From an uncultured Schlesneria sp. (GTDB taxonomy: Bacteria > Planctomycetota > Planctomycetia > Planctomycetales > Planctomycetaceae), in NCBI GenBank assembly GCA_903904835.1, contig CAIVEI010000209.1, forward strand, positions 1 to 64,000: 64,000 nucleotides of DNA, written 5' to 3'. Within the stretch, counting starts at the first letter, position 1, and each line of letters begins with the position of its first letter. Below are positions 19,119 through 28,177 of the stretch, one piece after another. The position numbers and the translations under genes are program-made. The notes under the pieces were generated by a model. That model was not told the DNA's origin. It did not search any database and worked only from the letters and a program-made list of their open reading frames with translations.

Positions 19119-20351
19119 TCAGCCTAACGATCGTTTGAGACGATCCAGATGGTACTGCAACCGCTGAGACTGGGTCATTTTGGCAAAGTCGGGTTTTTCG
19201 TTCACTGCGGTCTCAACCGATGTCTTTGATTCGGGCAGTGAAACCTTGGGTAGTGCAGTCGGAGTCGTTGATGGAGCAGGAATGCTGATTGTTGTTGGAC
19301 TGCGACCGTAACTCATGACTGATGTCTGAAACAACAGGTCTTGTTCAAGTGTGCGACTGGGAGTGATACCAAGTTTTTGCAATACGGAGTGATACGCCTT
19401 GACCGCTTCCTCCGGCTCGATCACTCCGTCGGCGATGTGACGTAGAAACTCGATGAACGCGAGTTGATTTTCGGCGTGATTAATCTTGCGTCCGAATAAT
19501 GCCGCTCGTCCGCCGTATTTTTTCGTCTGATGCAGCAGTTGAAAGGCATCGTGAGTCGTACCTGCGGCTCCTCCAAGCACTCCTACAATCAGATGAGGAT
19601 CGTAGGCAACAAGTTCTTCCAGAGCCTTGGGCCCGTGATAGACCATCTTCAAAAAGACAGGGCGTCCCGCTTGTGCGACGCCGGCGAGGGTTCTGGCGAT
19701 CAGATCATTGATAAACCCGGGCAGCTTTTCGGCAGCAACAGCGTCTGGAACGTTTGGATCGAAGATTTCCAGGAAGTGTCGGAACCCTTTTCGCTCGGCC
19801 TCTTCTCGAAAATCTTTGTACCGAGTTAACGTCTCCAAGTCTCGTTCTTGATCGTTCAGAAAGGTCACCGAGTACAGGCCGAGGTTGGCTCCTAAATCCC
19901 TTTCTGCCGTCGAACAATCGAGATGTCCGCACTGCATGTGATCGATATGTGCTGTACGAAAGGGACGAGCCGGTTCTGTATGGACCGTTCCTCCTCGCGG
20001 GACATGGACGTCCGTTGCATCGTTGGCTCGTGCGGCTGGAGTAATCGGCGAGTTCTCGAACAGCCGTTCGTTGACGGCCAATTGCTCGCACGTACTGGCG
20101 GACATCAACACGATGTCGACAATCTGCTGACCAATCACCTGCCGGATTTGATCGCGGTATTCGGCCAGGGTCTTGAATCGGAGTTCGCCATCGTGCTTTT
20201 CCGGAGAGACACCTTGCCGAGTTTCACCAGGTGCAGACATTCCGAACGCCATATCTGCATCCTTGGCATCGGCAATAATGAATTCCGGTGACCCGTGCGG
20301 GTCGGAATGAATCGACCCCAGTTTCTCGTCAAGTCTCTTAGTGACAGCCAT
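19119..20351 (-). CDS. Predicted TIM-barrel aldolase-like protein (DeoC/FbaB/LacD group)
   Basis: Protein of 410 residues. The central part has alternating strands and helices ending in the DPHLIVGVLGGAAGTTHDAFQ and GGRAALFGRKINHAENQ segments, which resemble beta7/beta8 phosphate-binding loops of class I aldolase barrels. GRPVFLKMVYHGP contains a lysine placed like the Schiff-base lysine of that group. N- and C-terminal extensions (a proline/serine-rich stretch near 355-380) are outside the barrel. It is upstream of no obvious sugar-catabolic gene; the next gene on the strand is cbiX. A functional name would be a guess, so I give only the fold-level assignment. Confidence 0.55.
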   Translation of the reverse strand: MAVTKRLDEKLGSIHSDPHGSPEFIIADAKDADMAFGMSAPGETRQGVSPEKHDGELRFKTLAEYRDQIRQVIGQQIVDIVLMSASTCEQLAVNERLFENSPITPAARANDATDVHVPRGGTVHTEPARPFRTAHIDHMQCGHLDCSTAERDLGANLGLYSVTFLNDQERDLETLTRYKDFREEAERKGFRHFLEIFDPNVPDAVAAEKLPGFINDLIARTLAGVAQAGRPVFLKMVYHGPKALEELVAYDPHLIVGVLGGAAGTTHDAFQLLHQTKKYGGRAALFGRKINHAENQLAFIEFLRHIADGVIEPEEAVKAYHSVLQKLGITPSRTLEQDLLFQTSVMSYGRSPTTISIPAPSTTPTALPKVSLPESKTSVETAVNEKPDFAKMTQSQRLQYHLDRLKRSLG

Positions 20352-20396
20352 TTGTCAAATCCGGGTAAAGTACGGGCGAGGGAATCGTTTTGGTCA

Positions 20397-20801
20397 TCAC
20401 ATCGCCGGGACAGGATCACCTTCCTGCAATCGAGCGACAACAATTTCAGCCATTAATGGATGCAGGCCGAGATGGGGACAGAGTATGAACTCAACCTGAG
20501 GGAACTCGTCGGTCAGTTGTTGTTGGAACTCTTTGAGATCGGTGACGACGTGGACACCAGCCGACAGGAAGTAAGGGAGCATCAGGATTTTTGATGCGCC
20601 GCGCGCGGCACAAGCCCTACCTCCTTCAATGATTGTCGGTGTTGCCAGCTCGAGGTACGAAACTTCTACGATCTTGTAGTCGTGCCGTGCAACCAACAAC
20701 TCGGCAAGTTGGACCAGATCGTGATTGGCTTCGACTCGGCGGCTGCCGTGAGCAATCAGCAGAACAGCGATGCAGGTCTCGGATTGGAGGCTGTGAATCA
20801 T
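20397..20801 (-). CDS. cbiX: CbiX/SirB-type sirohydrochlorin chelatase
   Basis: Protein of about 134 residues from ATG 20801; a TTG start at 20849 would add 16 residues. It shows the small-CbiX pattern: LLIAHGSRRVEAN near the N-terminus with the catalytic-type histidine, SYLELATPTI, LMLPYFLSAGVHVVTDL with the second histidine, and CPHLGLHPLMAEIV. The length fits the archaeal/bacterial short form (one domain, homodimer) that inserts Co2+ or Fe2+ into sirohydrochlorin for cobalamin or sirohaem synthesis in the cytoplasm. No other tetrapyrrole gene adjoins it; hemC is 27 kb away. Confidence 0.85.
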   Translation of the reverse strand: MIHSLQSETCIAVLLIAHGSRRVEANHDLVQLAELLVARHDYKIVEVSYLELATPTIIEGGRACAARGASKILMLPYFLSAGVHVVTDLKEFQQQLTDEFPQVEFILCPHLGLHPLMAEIVVARLQEGDPVPAM

Positions 20802-20886
20802 GCGTTTGGTTGTCCAACGATTAGTGAAATCCAATTTTGAAGCCGGCAATACCGTGCGGTCTGATGACTAAATGACGCACCCCGAA

Positions 20887-22230
20887 TTACAAATCGATTC
20901 CCAGTTCTTCGATTTTTCGATAAAGACTCGACAAGCCCAGTTTAAGTCGCTTGGCCGCTTCACGTTTGTCAGGGAATTGATCAAGGACTCGCAAAATGTG
21001 TAATCGTTCGTAATGACGCAGAGCCGAACGGAGATCGTCGGTATCGGGCAGCGGCTGTTCGGCGCCTCGCAAATCGGGTGGCAGGTCGGTCGGCCGGACA
21101 TGCGTTCCTTCGCTCATCATGACCGCCCTCTCAATCGCATTATCGAGCTGTCGAACGTTCCCTTTCCATTGAGCCGACATCAGCAGTCGGATTGTATCAC
21201 TGGAGGCTAGCGTTGCTTTGCGCCCCATTGCCCGAGCATGCTTACCAATGAAGAACTCAACAAGTTCCGGGATATCGTCCAGTCGTTCCCGTAACGGAGG
21301 AATACAGATTTTGACCCCGTCTAAACGGTAAAACAGATCCTCCTGGAACCTGCCTGCAGCGATTTCAACAGTCAGGTCTTTCGTCGTGGCAGCGATTACG
21401 CGGGCATTGGCAGCGTAAGGTTCAGTTCCTCCAACCGGAGTGACCTCTTGCTTTTCGATGGCTCTGAGTAGTTTTCCCTGTGTGGCCAGCGGCAACTGGG
21501 TCACTTCGTCCAGGAACAGCGTTCCCTGGCCGACATGTCGAAATAAGCCGGGATTCTCGCCGGCATTTCCAACCGTGCCGAACAGCATTGATTCAAGCTC
21601 AGCATCGGGGCGAGTCGAACAACTGGCGACCATGAATCGTTCATTCTGCTTTGGCCCCCACTTGTGGATTGCGCGAGCAAACAATTCCTTGCCTGTTCCT
21701 GATTCCCCGACGAGCAGTGCGTTGGCGTTGGTGACAGCCACCTTGCGAATTGCATCACGCACGTGTTGAATCGCTTTACTGGAACCGACGATTTCGTCGC
21801 TGTCGTCACGGCGAGAAAGTTCACGGCGAAGAGCCTGATTTTCCAGGTACAGTTCGCGGTACTCAAACAATCGCCTGAGCTTATTTGCCAGATCATCAAA
21901 AATGACCGGTTTGACGAGGAAATCAAAAGCTCCCGATTTGAACGCCTCAATCGCATTCTCGACCGTGGCATAGGCGGTAATAATCAAGCCCGAAATATTC
22001 GGATTGAGTTGTTGCAGCCGACGGAGCAACACCAGTCCATCGCCGTCAGGAAGCTGAACGTCACAAATCGCAACGTCGTAATCCTTTAACTTGGCCTGAT
22101 GGATACCGGCGGCAACCGTTGACGCAACCGCGACCTCGTAGCCTTCTTCGACCAGGAATTCACGCAACGACGTGCGGATAATATCTTCGTCTTCAACAAT
22201 CAGAACGGAATGGGCACGCTTAAACATCAT
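20887..22230 (-). CDS. NtrC-like response regulator lacking the GAFTGA motif
   Basis: Protein of 447 residues with receiver domain (acidic pocket EDED 13-16, phospho-acceptor Asp57, Thr85, Lys107), an AAA+ domain with Walker A GESGTGKE (175-182), Walker B-type GTLFLDEV (236-243) and FQEDLFYRL, then a Fis-type helix-turn-helix (REAAKRLKLGLSSLYRKIEEL) at the end. In sigma-54 activators a GAFTGA loop sits between ELFG and the FELADGGTLFLDE segment. Here MLFG is followed directly by TVGNAGENPGLFRHVGQ and the motif is absent. Contact with sigma-54 is therefore doubtful. No sensor kinase adjoins. The gap to 22501 holds no gene. Confidence 0.9.
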   Translation of the reverse strand: MMFKRAHSVLIVEDEDIIRTSLREFLVEEGYEVAVASTVAAGIHQAKLKDYDVAICDVQLPDGDGLVLLRRLQQLNPNISGLIITAYATVENAIEAFKSGAFDFLVKPVIFDDLANKLRRLFEYRELYLENQALRRELSRRDDSDEIVGSSKAIQHVRDAIRKVAVTNANALLVGESGTGKELFARAIHKWGPKQNERFMVASCSTRPDAELESMLFGTVGNAGENPGLFRHVGQGTLFLDEVTQLPLATQGKLLRAIEKQEVTPVGGTEPYAANARVIAATTKDLTVEIAAGRFQEDLFYRLDGVKICIPPLRERLDDIPELVEFFIGKHARAMGRKATLASSDTIRLLMSAQWKGNVRQLDNAIERAVMMSEGTHVRPTDLPPDLRGAEQPLPDTDDLRSALRHYERLHILRVLDQFPDKREAAKRLKLGLSSLYRKIEELGIDL

Positions 22231-22501
22231 GGGAAAGTATCTGCAAATCGAGAACAGATCAAATGGAAAATCAAACCGTAGGAACTGACGTCATCTTTGG
22301 CGAGATCAATCCTAAAATTAATCAGGAAGAATTTCGGCAACTCTTCGACCTCAGATTGCGTCGAATTATGGTATCGTAGGTGAGCCGCGAGAAAGTGAAA
22401 GCCCAACAGCGACAGCCGGCGACTTGTTGACAAATTTGGCCATGCCTGAATAATAGAAATGAGACATACCGTCTCTTTTTTCTCGGCAGCGGAGTTCGAT
22501 A

Positions 22502-25500
22502 ATGACGACGACATCCAATGCGGGTAACTATGTCGATTTTGACGAGTATGTCGGTCTGAAGCTGGAAAAGACACGTTCGACGATTCGGACAACGGATTTG
22601 CTCACGGCGCTGGCTGGCGTTGCCGCGATGTTCCTCGGGTATCTGCTGCTGTTTGTCGTGTTCGATCAATGGGTCGTCCGCGATGGTTTTGGACCTGCAT
22701 GGCGTTGGATCCTGCTGTCAACACTCGTGATTTCGACAATATCCTGGCTGGTGTGGAAAGTCGGCGTCCCTTCATTTCGGTCGGTCAACGGTTTATTCGC
22801 CGCAAGGGAAATCGAAAAGGCTGAGCCGGAACTGAAGAGTAATCTGCTGAATTTGATTGATCTCAAAGCCGCAGGCCGTGATATTAATCCTGCAATCATT
22901 CGGGCGATGGAGCGCCGTGCGGCAGTTCGACTTCAACAAGTCGATGTGACGAACGCCATCGATCATCGTCCATTGGTACGTACCGCTTACGTACTTCTTG
23001 CCGTGATCGTGATGTTTTGTCTGTACGCACTTTTGTCGCCCAAGAAAATTTCGAATTCGATCTGGCGCGGGTTGCTTCCTGCGGCTGAAGTTCCATTGGC
23101 CACGCGCACAGAGATTTTGTCGGTCAAACCAGGGGACGTCACGGTTCCGGCCCATACGCAATCAGTCGAAGTTCAGGTCGACCTTGGTGGCGAAATTCCG
23201 CACCAGGTCTGGCTGCTCTACACGTCTGCCGACGGCAAATTTAATCGCGAACCTGTTGAACTTCGAGTTGAAGCGGAAGGTCAAACCCGATTTAAGGGCC
23301 AGATCATTGGCGAGTCCTCTCAAGGGTTAATGCAGGATCTGACATATTCTATCAATGCAGGGGACGCCGAATCGGCAACCTTCAAGATCACTGTCGAGCA
23401 ACCGCCGTCAGCCAATGTCGAAAACATCCGGATCGAATTCCCTGCATACATGAAATTGCAGCCAGTCGAACAAACGAATAACGGCCAGATCGACGCATGG
23501 GAAGGGGCCAAAGTCGTCATTAACGCGAAGACTAACATGCCGGTGCGGACCGGGACGATACAGTTCATGGATGATCCTCAGGCAGGCCCCACGGGCGACG
23601 AAGAAATGATGTCTGTCACTGCAGGCGGACGTCAGCTTCAGGGAACTAGGACATTAACACTGCGATCGGACGGGACCTATCCGAAATTCTACCGAATCGA
23701 TTGCAAGACTGAGGATGGGCGAAGAGATACTGCACCAACGAACCACGGCCTCACGATTCGCCCCGATTTGCCACCAGAAGTCACACTCTTGCAACCAGAC
23801 CGTGATCTGGAATCGCCCGCAAACGCGATCATACCCCTTCTCATTCAGGCTCGCGATCCCGACTTTGAATTGAGTTATCTCTATTTAAACATCGAAAAAG
23901 CCGGTCAGAAAATTGTTCACGAGCAACTTTCCGAAGGTCGAGTACCTCAACTCATGCTCAAGCATGAGTTGTCGCTCGCCAAGCTAAATGTGATAAACGG
24001 CGATGTGCTTGAGTTGTGGATCGAGGCCTACGACAACAAGCAACCCAGACAAAATACACGAAATACGCCGAAGGTCAAAATTCGCATAACGGAACCCGTT
24101 TCGAAAAAGGATGTCGAACGACAGTTGGCCGAACAAAACGATCGCTTAGAACAGAAGCTGGCCGAGGCCGAGCGCGACGTCAATTCCGATCCGGCTGATC
24201 AAGCAATGCAAGCTGACGCTGAATCGAAAGAACGACAAAAGCCAACTGAGACGGCATCCAGCGAGACCGATCCGAAGCAACTCAACAAGGACAACGTTGA
24301 TCAGCCTCAAAACGATCAAACTGCTCAATCACAGAATAAGTCAGGGGAATCCGACAATCAGGGGCAATCCACTGATCCAAAGACCGCTGCCGGTCAGACC
24401 AAAGGTACTTCAAAGAGCGATCGGGAAAACAAGTCAAACGACCTCACAAAAACTGATGAGACCAAGGGGGACAATACGTCCAAGCCGCTCAGTTCAGACG
24501 GATCTGAAGATGACGAAGCGCTCAAACGCCTTGTCGACAAATTCGAAAAGAATGCGAAAAAGTCGGCGAAGCCAAGTGAATCACAGTCGCCTGACGAGTC
24601 TGATCCAAGTCAGCAAAAGGAACCTGCCACGCAAAAACCGCAGGAAATGTCGAGCGATAAGGAGCAATCCGAAGCGAATTCCAACGGAAAAAGAGAAAAA
24701 CCAGAGCCTCAAAACGCTCCGAAGAAGAACGGTCAAGAAAAACAGGAATCATCGACCGTTAATAAGTCCATCGAGAAACAATCAAACCCTGAAAAGCCAG
24801 TCGGCGACCAAGCTAAAACAGAGCGACCTGACGATGGCCAACCAAAAAACGAAAAAACTAACGGGGATCAACCCAAGGTCGATAAGCCTTCGTTGAAAGA
24901 CGATCCCACAAAGGACTCGACAAAGGATAAAAATCCTACGGATCAAAATGACGAAATGCCGTCAGAAAAGGACCGGTCCGAACAGGACAATCAACCCAAT
25001 CCCGGCAACAAAAAGGATCCCGAAAAGAATCAGACAGACAATATGAAAGCTGAACCAAAAACCAACGGTTCCAAGCCCGAGGCTGACACGTCTGAAGGTG
25101 CAAAGAACAAGGCGGATCAGGAAAAAGCCGAGGACAAATCCGATCAACCAGCAAACGAAAATAAAACCGGTAAGCAAACGACATCCGGTAAAAACGAAAG
25201 TAAGCAGCAGCCTTCGAAGACGGAAGTTGATAAGTCGAAGACCCAGTCTCAGAAACCCAGCGAAGACAAACTTCCAACAGGATTAAACGAGAACTCCCCG
25301 AAACAGGAAACTTCGCCCGACGGTGGCAAGCCGAAAACCAAACCGAAGAACTCCGATTCAAAAACTCCACCAAAAGGCCCGGGAGAACAAGTTCCGGATT
25401 CTCCTGATGCCCTCAAGAAGCCGGCTGACGGCACAGAATCTGGCACGGCAAAACCTGATCACGACCCCAACAGCCAACCAGACAAAGTGAAAAACGAAAA

Positions 25501-26788
25501 GGTCAAACGCGATCCCAGCGAAAAGCCCGCAACGCGGCCAGACGAGTCGCCACGGAAACAAACACAGAAAGAATCAGAAGAAAAGCAAACGAATAATTCT
25601 GATGCTGCAAAGAAACCCGGCGGCGGTAAAGAACCGCGTTCAAACGATAGCTCATCAAAACCCGATGCCGATCCAGACGAAATGAAAGACGCTGACGGTA
25701 AACCATCCAAGGAAGATCAGCCATCTCGTAACGGCAAACCGAAGCAGGAGCCGGGGTCAGACTCGCAAAAGACTCAGCAAGGAAAAAGCGATGAGCCTGG
25801 CGAGTTGACGAACTCATCGAAGTCGAAAGAAACCAATTCGAAAAAAGCAGATGGTTCAAAGAAAGATGACTCGTCCGATTCTGATTCTTCTGCAGATTCA
25901 CAGCCCGGAAAGAAAGCCGATGGTAAGGCGCAGTCGAAAGACAAAGATTCAGAAGCAAGTGACGATTCTTCGAGTGGGAAGTCGGGTAAAAAGTCTGACG
26001 ACAAGGATTCAGGAAGCAAGAAATCGGACAACCCGAAAAAATCGGAAGACAAACAGTCAAATGATTCCGACAAGAAAGATGGTCAATCGGGCGAAGGACA
26101 AAAGGGGGGCGACAAGAAGTCTGGCGGCGACAAATCTGGCCAAGAAACCAAGTCTGATAAAGGTGAATCGGAATCAGGAAAAGATGGCAAAGGGGCCAAG
26201 GGCAAGGGTGATGAACCCGGTAAAGGAGACGCTAGCGGCAAACCTTCTGGGGATTCGGGAGCCCAATCCAAACCGGGCAAACCTGGCAATAGCTTTAACG
26301 GTCAGGGAGGGACTGGCGGAGAAGGGGATGGTTCTGCGACAAACGGAGGCGACACGCCTGACGTTGGGCCGGGGGACGATGCGAACCTTGAATACAATCG
26401 CCAGGCAACGGAACTCGTGCTGCAGAAGCTGAAAAAAGATCTGGAACGGGGTACTGTCGATCCCGATGTTCTAGAACAACTCGGCTGGAACCAGGCCGAA
26501 ATGCAGCAATTTGCCGACCGGCTTTCTAAATATCTGGATGAATCAAAACGAGCAGAAGAATCACCCGAAGCGAAAGCTCGCCAGCAACAATTCCATGAAA
26601 TGTTGAAGAACCTCGATCTGCAGAAGTCGGGTTCCCAGCGGTCTGGCGAAAAAGAGCCGAAGCGCGACGTCAGCCAGGTGCAATCTAAACGGACGCCTAT
26701 TCCCCCCGCCTATCGCCAAGTCTACGAAAAGTTCACTCGGGATCTCGCGCGACAGAAGGCGGAAACCGAAAAAAAGGCCGGAAAATAG
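22502..26788 (+). CDS. Large membrane protein with ~750-residue Lys/Asp/Ser/Pro-rich region (DUF4175-like N-terminus)
   Basis: Protein of 1428 residues. Three hydrophobic segments (about 37-60, 66-88, 158-180) anchor the N-terminus. Residues about 190-530 form beta-rich extracytoplasmic domains (VKPGDVTVPAHTQSVEVQVDL). From about 540 to 1290 the sequence is almost only K, D, S, E, P, Q, N, G and T, without hydrophobic residues, and becomes SGKDGKGAKGKGD-like near its end, so it is intrinsically disordered. A folded C-terminal region (about 1295-1428; ATELVLQKLKKDLERGTVDP) follows. The N-terminal plan resembles planctomycete DUF4175-type proteins. The function is unknown. A small GAGAC/GTCTC hairpin with T-run precedes the start. 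Confidence 0.8.
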   Translation: MTTTSNAGNYVDFDEYVGLKLEKTRSTIRTTDLLTALAGVAAMFLGYLLLFVVFDQWVVRDGFGPAWRWILLSTLVISTISWLVWKVGVPSFRSVNGLFAAREIEKAEPELKSNLLNLIDLKAAGRDINPAIIRAMERRAAVRLQQVDVTNAIDHRPLVRTAYVLLAVIVMFCLYALLSPKKISNSIWRGLLPAAEVPLATRTEILSVKPGDVTVPAHTQSVEVQVDLGGEIPHQVWLLYTSADGKFNREPVELRVEAEGQTRFKGQIIGESSQGLMQDLTYSINAGDAESATFKITVEQPPSANVENIRIEFPAYMKLQPVEQTNNGQIDAWEGAKVVINAKTNMPVRTGTIQFMDDPQAGPTGDEEMMSVTAGGRQLQGTRTLTLRSDGTYPKFYRIDCKTEDGRRDTAPTNHGLTIRPDLPPEVTLLQPDRDLESPANAIIPLLIQARDPDFELSYLYLNIEKAGQKIVHEQLSEGRVPQLMLKHELSLAKLNVINGDVLELWIEAYDNKQPRQNTRNTPKVKIRITEPVSKKDVERQLAEQNDRLEQKLAEAERDVNSDPADQAMQADAESKERQKPTETASSETDPKQLNKDNVDQPQNDQTAQSQNKSGESDNQGQSTDPKTAAGQTKGTSKSDRENKSNDLTKTDETKGDNTSKPLSSDGSEDDEALKRLVDKFEKNAKKSAKPSESQSPDESDPSQQKEPATQKPQEMSSDKEQSEANSNGKREKPEPQNAPKKNGQEKQESSTVNKSIEKQSNPEKPVGDQAKTERPDDGQPKNEKTNGDQPKVDKPSLKDDPTKDSTKDKNPTDQNDEMPSEKDRSEQDNQPNPGNKKDPEKNQTDNMKAEPKTNGSKPEADTSEGAKNKADQEKAEDKSDQPANENKTGKQTTSGKNESKQQPSKTEVDKSKTQSQKPSEDKLPTGLNENSPKQETSPDGGKPKTKPKNSDSKTPPKGPGEQVPDSPDALKKPADGTESGTAKPDHDPNSQPDKVKNEKVKRDPSEKPATRPDESPRKQTQKESEEKQTNNSDAAKKPGGGKEPRSNDSSSKPDADPDEMKDADGKPSKEDQPSRNGKPKQEPGSDSQKTQQGKSDEPGELTNSSKSKETNSKKADGSKKDDSSDSDSSADSQPGKKADGKAQSKDKDSEASDDSSSGKSGKKSDDKDSGSKKSDNPKKSEDKQSNDSDKKDGQSGEGQKGGDKKSGGDKSGQETKSDKGESESGKDGKGAKGKGDEPGKGDASGKPSGDSGAQSKPGKPGNSFNGQGGTGGEGDGSATNGGDTPDVGPGDDANLEYNRQATELVLQKLKKDLERGTVDPDVLEQLGWNQAEMQQFADRLSKYLDESKRAEESPEAKARQQQFHEMLKNLDLQKSGSQRSGEKEPKRDVSQVQSKRTPIPPAYRQVYEKFTRDLARQKAETEKKAGK

Positions 26789-26842
26789 GGTAATGTACGA
26801 GAGTCTTTAAATCTTTGTTCCTGGCCGCGTCAGCAGAGAGGT

Positions 26843-28177
26843 TTGGCGATCACTCACTATCAGACCGTCTTTCCATTCGAGGAATTCAATGCACGCCGTA
26901 ACAAGGTTTACGACGAAATCGGTACGTCCGTAGCCGTCTTGCAAGGGGCTTCCGCGACTGGTGCATTCGATTTGTTTCGACAGACCAACGAATTTCATTA
27001 TTTGTGCGGCGTCGAAGTTCCGCACGCCTACCTGCGGCTTGACGGAAATAATCGCTCAACGACTCTCTATCTCCCGCAAAGGGATCTTAAGCAGGAACGA
27101 AGCGAGGGTCCGCAACTGAATTCGAGCGACCCGGAATCTGCCGTCCGTGTAACGGGTGTCGACAGTGTCAAGACGCTTGAAGAGCTTGGGCCTGACCTTC
27201 TTAATGCAACCTGCATCTACACGCCAATGGCCCCTGCCGAGGGTCGAGAAGCCTGCCGTGACACCCTTCTGCACGCGTTGCATTTGCGTGACTCTGATCC
27301 TTGGGACCGTCGCCCATCGACAGAAAAGCTGTTTCAAAACAAGCTGCAGGCGATCTGCTCGAATGCCACGTTCTGCGACCTTTCTCCGATCCTTGATCAA
27401 TTGAGGCTGATTAAAAGTCCTCGCGAAATTGCCTTGATGCGGACCGCTGGTGAACTGACGGCAAGTGCCGTTATTGATGCGATGAAACTGACCCGCCCGG
27501 GCCTTGTTGAATTTGAACTCGCCGCGATTGCTGATTATCGTTTTTTGAGATCCGGTGCGCGTGGGCCGGGATACCGTCCGATCGTGGCAAGCGGCGCCAA
27601 CGTCTGGAATGCGCACTATTACCGAAACCAGAGTACCCTGCGTGACGGCGATCTTATCCTCATGGACTATGCCCCTGATTGCGATTGTTATACGAGTGAC
27701 ATCGGCCGGATGTGGCCCGTGAATGCTCGTTATTCTCCGCTTCAACGCGAGCTTTACGGGTTCGTTGTTGAATACCATAAGGTTCTGCTCGATACGATCC
27801 GACCTGGCGTCATGGTCAGCCAATTAGCTCACGAAGCCGCAGAAGCGATCCGGCCGAAATGGTCGTCATGGTCCTGGTCAAAGCCTGTTTACCGGGATGC
27901 CGCAAAAGCAATGATCGAGTCGGAAGTCGCGTTCACACATCCTGTGGGAATGGCGGTTCACGATGTCGGAAGCTACCGATCGGAACCCTTAAAACAAGGG
28001 CTTGTTTTCGCACTTGATCCGCAGCTATGGGTCACGGATGAGCAGATTTATATTCGAGTCGAAGACACCGTTGTTATAACGGAAACGGGCGTCGAATCTC
28101 TGACACGTCGTGCACCGCTGGAACTGGATACGGTCGAATCACTGGTGGGCTCTCTGTCAAACGCCCCTCACTTATAA
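26843..28177 (+). CDS. Xaa-Pro aminopeptidase-like M24 metallopeptidase
   Basis: Protein of 444 residues, apparently starting at TTG (26843) after AGAGAG. The N-terminal creatinase-type domain (residues 1-170; FRQTNEFHYLCGVEVPHAYL) is followed by the pita-bread M24 domain. Metal ligands are visible as Asp in LILMDYAPD and in YTSDIGRMWPV, His in FTHPVGMAVHDVG, and the Glu residues in the C-terminal RVEDTVVIT region. Such enzymes remove N-terminal residues ahead of proline, usually with Mn2+, in the cytoplasm. The gene converges with scpB, the two overlapping by ten bases at their 3' ends. Confidence 0.87.
   Translation: MAITHYQTVFPFEEFNARRNKVYDEIGTSVAVLQGASATGAFDLFRQTNEFHYLCGVEVPHAYLRLDGNNRSTTLYLPQRDLKQERSEGPQLNSSDPESAVRVTGVDSVKTLEELGPDLLNATCIYTPMAPAEGREACRDTLLHALHLRDSDPWDRRPSTEKLFQNKLQAICSNATFCDLSPILDQLRLIKSPREIALMRTAGELTASAVIDAMKLTRPGLVEFELAAIADYRFLRSGARGPGYRPIVASGANVWNAHYYRNQSTLRDGDLILMDYAPDCDCYTSDIGRMWPVNARYSPLQRELYGFVVEYHKVLLDTIRPGVMVSQLAHEAAEAIRPKWSSWSWSKPVYRDAAKAMIESEVAFTHPVGMAVHDVGSYRSEPLKQGLVFALDPQLWVTDEQIYIRVEDTVVITETGVESLTRRAPLELDTVESLVGSLSNAPHL

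Noticed and set aside
22461-22481. GAGAC/GTCTC hairpin followed by T-run before the 1428-residue protein
   Set aside because: The stem is only 5 bp, too weak to call a terminator without transcript data.
24296-26060. Long antisense and alternative frames inside the low-complexity region
   Set aside because: Repetitive AAG/GAT-type codons keep other frames open; the products are arginine/serine- or phenylalanine/serine-rich and have no domain.
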